Source: an uncultured Collinsella sp. (GTDB taxonomy: Bacteria; Actinomycetota; Coriobacteriia; Coriobacteriales; Coriobacteriaceae). Taken from it: DNA of 8,092 nt. Location of the stretch: positions 1-8,092 of the forward strand of contig USDH01000062.1 in the NCBI GenBank assembly GCA_900553415.1. The letters run 5' to 3'. Position 1 is the first letter of the stretch. Each line of letters begins with the position of its first letter. Below are positions 6,036 through 8,092 of the stretch, piece after piece. The notes under the pieces were generated by a model. It ran no database searches. It had not been told where the DNA came from and saw only the letters and a list, made by a program, of their open reading frames with translations. Made by a program: the position numbers and the translations under genes.

Positions 6036-6275
6036 ATGCCAGAGGGTTCTGTCCGCAACTTTGACGAGATTTCGGACCGTCTGGACCAGATTATCGCTAC
6101 CGTTCGCTCCAAGGATACGTCCTTGGAGCGTTCACTCGATCTGTTTGACGAAGCGATTGAGCTGGGCTCCCGCGCGGTCGATATGGTCGACAAGTTTGAG
6201 CTGACGCCGCGTGAGGCCGATAAGCTTGAGCAGGAATACGATGAGGATGCGGCAAACGAATCCCAGGATAGCTAG
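6036..6275 (+). CDS. xseB: Exodeoxyribonuclease VII small subunit
   Basis: XseB is the small, multi-copy helical subunit of exonuclease VII, which degrades single-stranded DNA from both ends together with the catalytic subunit XseA. The 79 residues fit the family: NFDEISDRLDQIIATVRS, then TSLERSLDLFDEAIELGSRAVDMV, matching the two-helix F-x-E-x-L-x-x-I / L-E-x-S-L-x-x-(F/Y)-E-x-(A/G) pattern. The C-terminus is acidic and probably flexible. The ATG has GAGGAG at 6025-6030 and starts 2 nt after nusB. XseA is normally encoded just before xseB, but here nusB takes that place; XseA may be encoded elsewhere. The gene is short, but the motif match and strong ribosome site make it credible. Confidence 0.88.
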   Translation: MPEGSVRNFDEISDRLDQIIATVRSKDTSLERSLDLFDEAIELGSRAVDMVDKFELTPREADKLEQEYDEDAANESQDS

Positions 6276-6301
6276 GCCGCATCTCCGGATACGAATGGTT
6301 G

Positions 6302-7114
6302 ATGGCATTCATGAAACGCGTGCGTCTTGATGACGAACTGATTTCACAGGGCATCTGCGCCGATCGCGCGGATGCCCTTCGCACTCTTATGGCCGGCTTG
6401 GTCTCGAGCGGCGGCGAGCGCTTGACTTCGCCGGGGCTTAAGGTGACCCCGGGTCTGCCGCTGCACGTGAAGGGGCGCATTCCCTATGTTGGCCGCGGCG
6501 GTCTTAAGCTCGAAGGCGCGCTTGATGCGTTTGGCATCAATCCGACGGGCCTTAGCTGTCTGGATGTGGGCTGCTCTACCGGCGGCTTTACCGATTGCCT
6601 GCTCAAGCGCGGAGCTGCGACCGTTATCTCGGTGGACGTGGGTCGCGCACAGTTCGATTGGTCGTTGCGTCAGGACGATCGCGTGACGCTGCATGAGCGC
6701 ACCAACGTGACGCAGCTGCCTGAGCTTGGCTATGCCGGCGCCATCGACCTGGCTGTTTGTGACGTCTCGTTTACCAGCATCGCGAACATTATCGATGCGG
6801 TGCTGGCGTGCCTGAAGCCTTCGGGTTCGTTCTGCACGCTCGTAAAGCCCCAGTTTGAGGCGCCGGCTGCGCTGGTGGGCGAGCGCGGTATCGTGACCGA
6901 CCCCGCCGTCCGCCGCGATACGCTCGTGGCGGCGATTGAGCTTTTTGCCGCCAAGGGCCTGTTCCCGCTTGACGTGTGCGTGTCGCCCATCCATGGCGCT
7001 AAGGGCAACGTTGAGTTTTTCCTGTACGGCACAAGGTTTGCCCCTGGTGAACGCACCGACGATGAGCTGCAATCCCAGGTATCGGCTTTGAGCGAGAAAG
7101 CTGCAACGCTATGA
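6302..7114 (+). CDS. tlyA: TlyA family rRNA (cytidine-2'-O)-methyltransferase
   Basis: TlyA proteins add 2'-O-methyl groups to cytidines of 23S rRNA (C1920) and in some species 16S rRNA (C1409), using S-adenosylmethionine; in mycobacteria this confers sensitivity to capreomycin. An N-terminal S4 RNA-binding domain (about 5-60, VRLDDELISQG and GLKVTPG) precedes a Rossmann methyltransferase. The SAM loop is LDVGCSTGGFTD (87-98). The K-D-K-E active-site tetrad is complete: Lys69 in GRGGLKLEGAL, Asp154 in CDVSF, Lys182 in LVKPQFE and Glu238 in GNVEFF. Old databases call this family hemolysin A, which is misleading. The start is uncertain: TTG 6299, ATG 6302 and ATG 6311 are in frame and none has a good ribosome site. 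ATG 6311 gives MKRVRLD, close to the Bacillus form; ATG 6302 gives 270 residues. The stop overlaps the nadK start (ATGA). Confidence 0.93.
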   Translation: MAFMKRVRLDDELISQGICADRADALRTLMAGLVSSGGERLTSPGLKVTPGLPLHVKGRIPYVGRGGLKLEGALDAFGINPTGLSCLDVGCSTGGFTDCLLKRGAATVISVDVGRAQFDWSLRQDDRVTLHERTNVTQLPELGYAGAIDLAVCDVSFTSIANIIDAVLACLKPSGSFCTLVKPQFEAPAALVGERGIVTDPAVRRDTLVAAIELFAAKGLFPLDVCVSPIHGAKGNVEFFLYGTRFAPGERTDDELQSQVSALSEKAATL

Positions 7115-7971
7115 AGGTCTTTCTGGTTCCCAATTACTACAAGCAAGAGGCGGTCGAGAGCGGCCTGATGCTCGAGCTTTGGCTTTCGCGCCAGGGCTAC
7201 GAGGTCGCATGGGCTGCCGACCAGCGATCGAAGATTCAAAGCACGCCTGATATTGATGGCTCAGATCTGGTCATTACGCTCGGCGGCGACGGTACGTTGC
7301 TGCGCGCTGCCCGCATCCTCAACCATCGCGAGATTCCTATCCTTGGTCTTTCCTATGGTCACCTGGGCTTTTTAACTGCTGCGAGCCCCGAGGAGCGCGA
7401 CATTCTGCAGGTCGTGAGCGATGCTCTGTCCGGTGAGCTGCACGTGAGCCGCCGCGCCACCATCGCCGCGGATATCGTGTCCGTGCGCGACGATGGCACG
7501 AAGGATGTCGTGCGCACGTTTGCCCTCAACGATATGGCACTTACGCGCGGCCCCCTGTCCGATATGGTTGAGTTTGACATCACGGTGTCCGGCCATCATA
7601 TCGATCGCCTGCGCGGCGACGGTGTCGTCGTTTCGACGGCGACCGGCTCCACCGGCTATGCGCTTTCCGCCGGCGGTCCCATTGTCAGCCCCGATTACAC
7701 GGGTATGGTCTGTGTGCCCATCGCCCCGCATACCATACAGGCTCGCGCTTTTTTGACCTCGCCGAGTGATGTCGTCGAGATCTTTATGTCTGATGACCGT
7801 CCGAGTGTTCCGGCGATCGCTATCGATGGACAGTTTATTACCTGCGATGGCACCGTTGAGAGCGTAGCGGTGCGTCGCGGTCCCGGAGATGTGCTGCTTC
7901 TCGATTACGGTCCCGAGAGCTTCTATAACTCCGTGAGCCGCGTGTTCTACGGAGTGCGTCATGATCGATGA
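7111..7971 (+). CDS. nadK: NAD kinase
   Basis: NAD kinase phosphorylates NAD at the adenosine 2'-hydroxyl with ATP or polyphosphate and is the main source of NADP. The 286 residues are the normal bacterial length. The GGDGT motif with the catalytic aspartate is at 58-62 (Asp60) and the GxxxGxLGFLT-type motif at 79-89. The NAD-binding Asn is Asn140 in LNDMAL; its usual Glu partner is Asp here, a mild change. The long signature GDGVVVSTATGSTGYALSAG starts at residue 169, and PIAPHTIQAR and AIDGQ follow. The ATG overlaps the tlyA stop by 4 nt, with GAGAAAG upstream, so translation is probably coupled. The order tlyA-nadK-recN is the same as in M. tuberculosis. Confidence 0.96.
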   Translation: MKVFLVPNYYKQEAVESGLMLELWLSRQGYEVAWAADQRSKIQSTPDIDGSDLVITLGGDGTLLRAARILNHREIPILGLSYGHLGFLTAASPEERDILQVVSDALSGELHVSRRATIAADIVSVRDDGTKDVVRTFALNDMALTRGPLSDMVEFDITVSGHHIDRLRGDGVVVSTATGSTGYALSAGGPIVSPDYTGMVCVPIAPHTIQARAFLTSPSDVVEIFMSDDRPSVPAIAIDGQFITCDGTVESVAVRRGPGDVLLLDYGPESFYNSVSRVFYGVRHDR

Positions 7972-8092
7972 GCTGCAGGTTTCCAACATTGCACTCATTC
8001 GCGAGGCGACGCTGGTGCCGAGTGCGGGCCTAACGGTTTTGACTGGCGAGACCGGTGCCGGCAAGACCGCGCTGCTCTCGGCGCTCAAGCTC
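7961..8092 (+). CDS. recN: DNA repair protein RecN, N-terminal fragment cut by the window edge
   Basis: RecN is an SMC-like ATPase that gathers broken DNA ends for recombination repair. Only the first 44 residues are visible. They begin MIDELQVSNIALIREATL, typical of RecN, and carry the Walker A motif in LTGETGAGKTALL (Lys35); the usual RecN form is GETGAGKS, so Ser is replaced by Thr here, a conservative change. The ATG at 7961 lies inside the end of nadK and overlaps it by 11 nt; GGAG at 7951-7954 gives good spacing. The frame stays open to the last base, so the coiled coil and the second half of the ATPase lie beyond the window. Confidence 0.93.
   Translation, partial: MIDELQVSNIALIREATLVPSAGLTVLTGETGAGKTALLSALKL

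Noticed and set aside
7372..8088. A 238-codon open frame on the minus strand opposite nadK and recN
   Set aside because: It is antisense to two well-supported genes and crosses their junction; there is no family motif.
1..8092. Mobile element, CRISPR, phage or defence system
   Set aside because: No transposase, integrase, direct-repeat array, terminal repeats or tRNA was seen; the genes are conserved core genes in a conserved order.

Overview
The window is one continuous stretch of high-GC bacterial housekeeping DNA, with all twelve recognisable genes on the + strand. The order mltG ... aroK-aroB-pepP/Q-efp-nusB and the order tlyA-nadK-recN are both gene orders known from Actinobacteria (the same two runs occur, separately, in Mycobacterium tuberculosis). 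A YqeG-type phosphatase and an Asp23/Gls24 protein next to nusB look more like Firmicutes. That mix, with the high GC content and actinobacterial synteny, suggests a Coriobacteriia member such as Collinsella. This is an inference from gene order and composition, not a database result.

Left block (1-3073): the 3' end of mltG (a lytic transglycosylase that ends glycan strands), a YqeG-type HAD phosphatase, shikimate kinase, and a full-length relative of 3-dehydroquinate synthase (AroB). These are packed with gaps of 1-8 nt or with overlapping start and stop codons, so they are probably one operon. The AroB-like protein keeps the family's length and several framework motifs. It has lost the three residues that bind the catalytic metal, most of the NAD-binding glycine motif and most substrate-binding residues. 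It looks like a retained pseudoenzyme beside an apparently intact shikimate kinase.

Middle (3074-4494): a 131-nt gap holds a possible promoter and a long stem-loop with 18 uninterrupted pairs, five of them G-U. It is followed by an M24B Xaa-Pro peptidase, a strong intrinsic terminator and a promoter for efp.

Right block (4495-8092): efp, an Asp23/Gls24 protein, nusB with a TTG start and an unusual Ala/Glu-rich tail, xseB without xseA beside it, tlyA, nadK, and the first 44 codons of recN. Spacing is tight, with start/stop overlaps at tlyA/nadK and nadK/recN, so translation is probably coupled. The block joins translation (EF-P, TlyA), rRNA transcription antitermination (NusB), NADP supply (NadK) and DNA repair (XseB, RecN).

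I see no mobile element, CRISPR array, tRNA, rRNA or defence system. The two observations most worth pursuing are the degenerate AroB homologue and the strand-specific hairpin before the peptidase gene.
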